From Dehalococcoidales bacterium (GTDB lineage: Bacteria > Chloroflexota > Dehalococcoidia > Dehalococcoidales > RBG-16-60-22), in the NCBI GenBank assembly GCA_030603605.1, contig JAUVXN010000081.1:1-5553 (forward strand): a stretch of DNA of 5,553 bases, in the 5' to 3' direction. The notes under the pieces were generated by a model. That model was given only the letters and a program-made list of their open reading frames with translations. It was not told the DNA's origin and made no database searches. The position numbers and the translations under genes were made by a program. Below, piece after piece: positions 5,259 through 5,553 of this stretch (position 1 is its first letter; the number at the start of each line of letters is the position of its first letter).

Positions 5259-5549
5259 ATGAATGTCGGTGTTTGTAAAATAAACCTTCGCTTGCCGGAA
5301 AATTCGTCTCTCAAGGGCAAGCGGCAAGTGTTGAAATCTATCACTACCCGGGTCCGAAACAAGTTTAATGTTTCTGTAGCTGAAATTGATAACCATGACC
5401 GATGGCAATTGGCTACTGTAGGAATTTGTTGTGTAAGCAATGATAACCGGTTTACTAACGAAGTCCTGTCAAAGGTGATGGATTTTGTTATCAATGGTCA
5501 TTTTGAGGTAGAGATGCTCGACTATGAAATTGAGATTCTACCTATTTGA
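5259..5549 (+). CDS. DUF503 (YlxP-like) family protein
   Basis: The ATG at 5259 gives a 96-residue protein, the usual size for this family, beginning MNVGVCKINLRLPEN. The 15 extra in-frame codons back to 5214 are rejected because they lie outside the family's conserved start and overlap the leader hairpin. Conserved blocks are LPENSSLKGKRQVLKSI (12-28), RVRNKFNVSVAEID (31-44) with Trp49, VGICCVSND (54-62) and LDYEIEIL (87-94). The function is not established; in Firmicutes the homologue ylxP lies between infB and rbfA, so a link to translation or ribosome assembly is often assumed. Here it is first after its own promoter, not behind infB. The ribosome binding site is poor (GGTGTG just upstream). 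The protein is small, soluble and complete. Confidence 0.88.
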   Translation: MNVGVCKINLRLPENSSLKGKRQVLKSITTRVRNKFNVSVAEIDNHDRWQLATVGICCVSNDNRFTNEVLSKVMDFVINGHFEVEMLDYEIEILPI

Positions 5550-5553
5550 TGAG
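5549..5553 (+). CDS. Possible start of next gene (rbfA expected)
   Basis: The stop TGA of the DUF503 gene overlaps an ATG by one base (TGATG, 5547-5551), a common arrangement for translationally coupled genes. Only five bases remain, so nothing can be identified. rbfA is suggested only because it follows ylxP in many bacteria. Confidence 0.25.

Noticed and set aside
5126..5494. Open minus-strand frame of 122 codons opposite the DUF503 gene
   Set aside because: It is antisense to a conserved family protein, spans the promoter and leader region, and its translation resembles no family I know.

Overview
The window is a stretch of ordinary bacterial chromosome: short intergenic gaps, mostly conserved housekeeping or metabolic genes, and no phage, transposase, CRISPR or toxin genes. 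The protein flavour (MiaB with an IWTIGCQMN start, YbeY, a class 1B PyrD, a DUF503/YlxP protein and an unusual LeuA/homocitrate-synthase-like enzyme), together with hairpin-rich C/G-tract intergenic sequence, suggests a Chloroflexota bacterium, perhaps Dehalococcoidia. That placement is inference from recognition, not from a search.

Layout, left to right. Bases 1-90 are the first 30 codons of miaB on the minus strand. Just upstream on the same strand is a complete tRNA-Ser(GCU) gene with an encoded CCA end (154-245) and its own good promoter. Bases 306-525 hold no gene but four consecutive stem-loops, one of which shares a 15-base core with the spacer of the putative miaB promoter. A strong promoter (526-554) then drives ybeY on the plus strand (573-1040). 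ybeY converges on pyrD (1037-1960, minus), and the two genes share one CTAG as both stop codons. pyrD has its own promoter, so it is probably a unit separate from the gene behind it.

Bases 2023-3625 (minus) hold a two-gene metal-uptake ABC operon: an ATPase followed after four bases by an ABC-3 family permease. No substrate-binding protein is present. Two small palindromes lie in the 150-base gap upstream and are candidate operator sites. A clear intrinsic terminator (3717-3755) separates this operon from a 412-residue HMGL-like acyl-CoA condensing enzyme (3775-5013, minus), related to homocitrate, isopropylmalate and citramalate synthases but with an altered active-site motif; its substrate cannot be settled from sequence alone. 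A divergent promoter pair (5074-5103 minus, 5140-5168 plus) then leads to a DUF503/YlxP-family gene (5259-5549). Its stop overlaps a possible next start codon by one base at the window edge, as expected if rbfA follows.

Functionally the genes are a mix: tRNA and ribosome maturation (miaB, tRNA-Ser, ybeY, ylxP-like), pyrimidine synthesis (pyrD), metal uptake and 2-oxo-acid/amino-acid metabolism. I found no convincing novel multi-gene system. The most useful leads are the unassigned condensing enzyme, the metal transporter without a binding protein, the pyrD without pyrK, and the structured intergenic region at 331-500.
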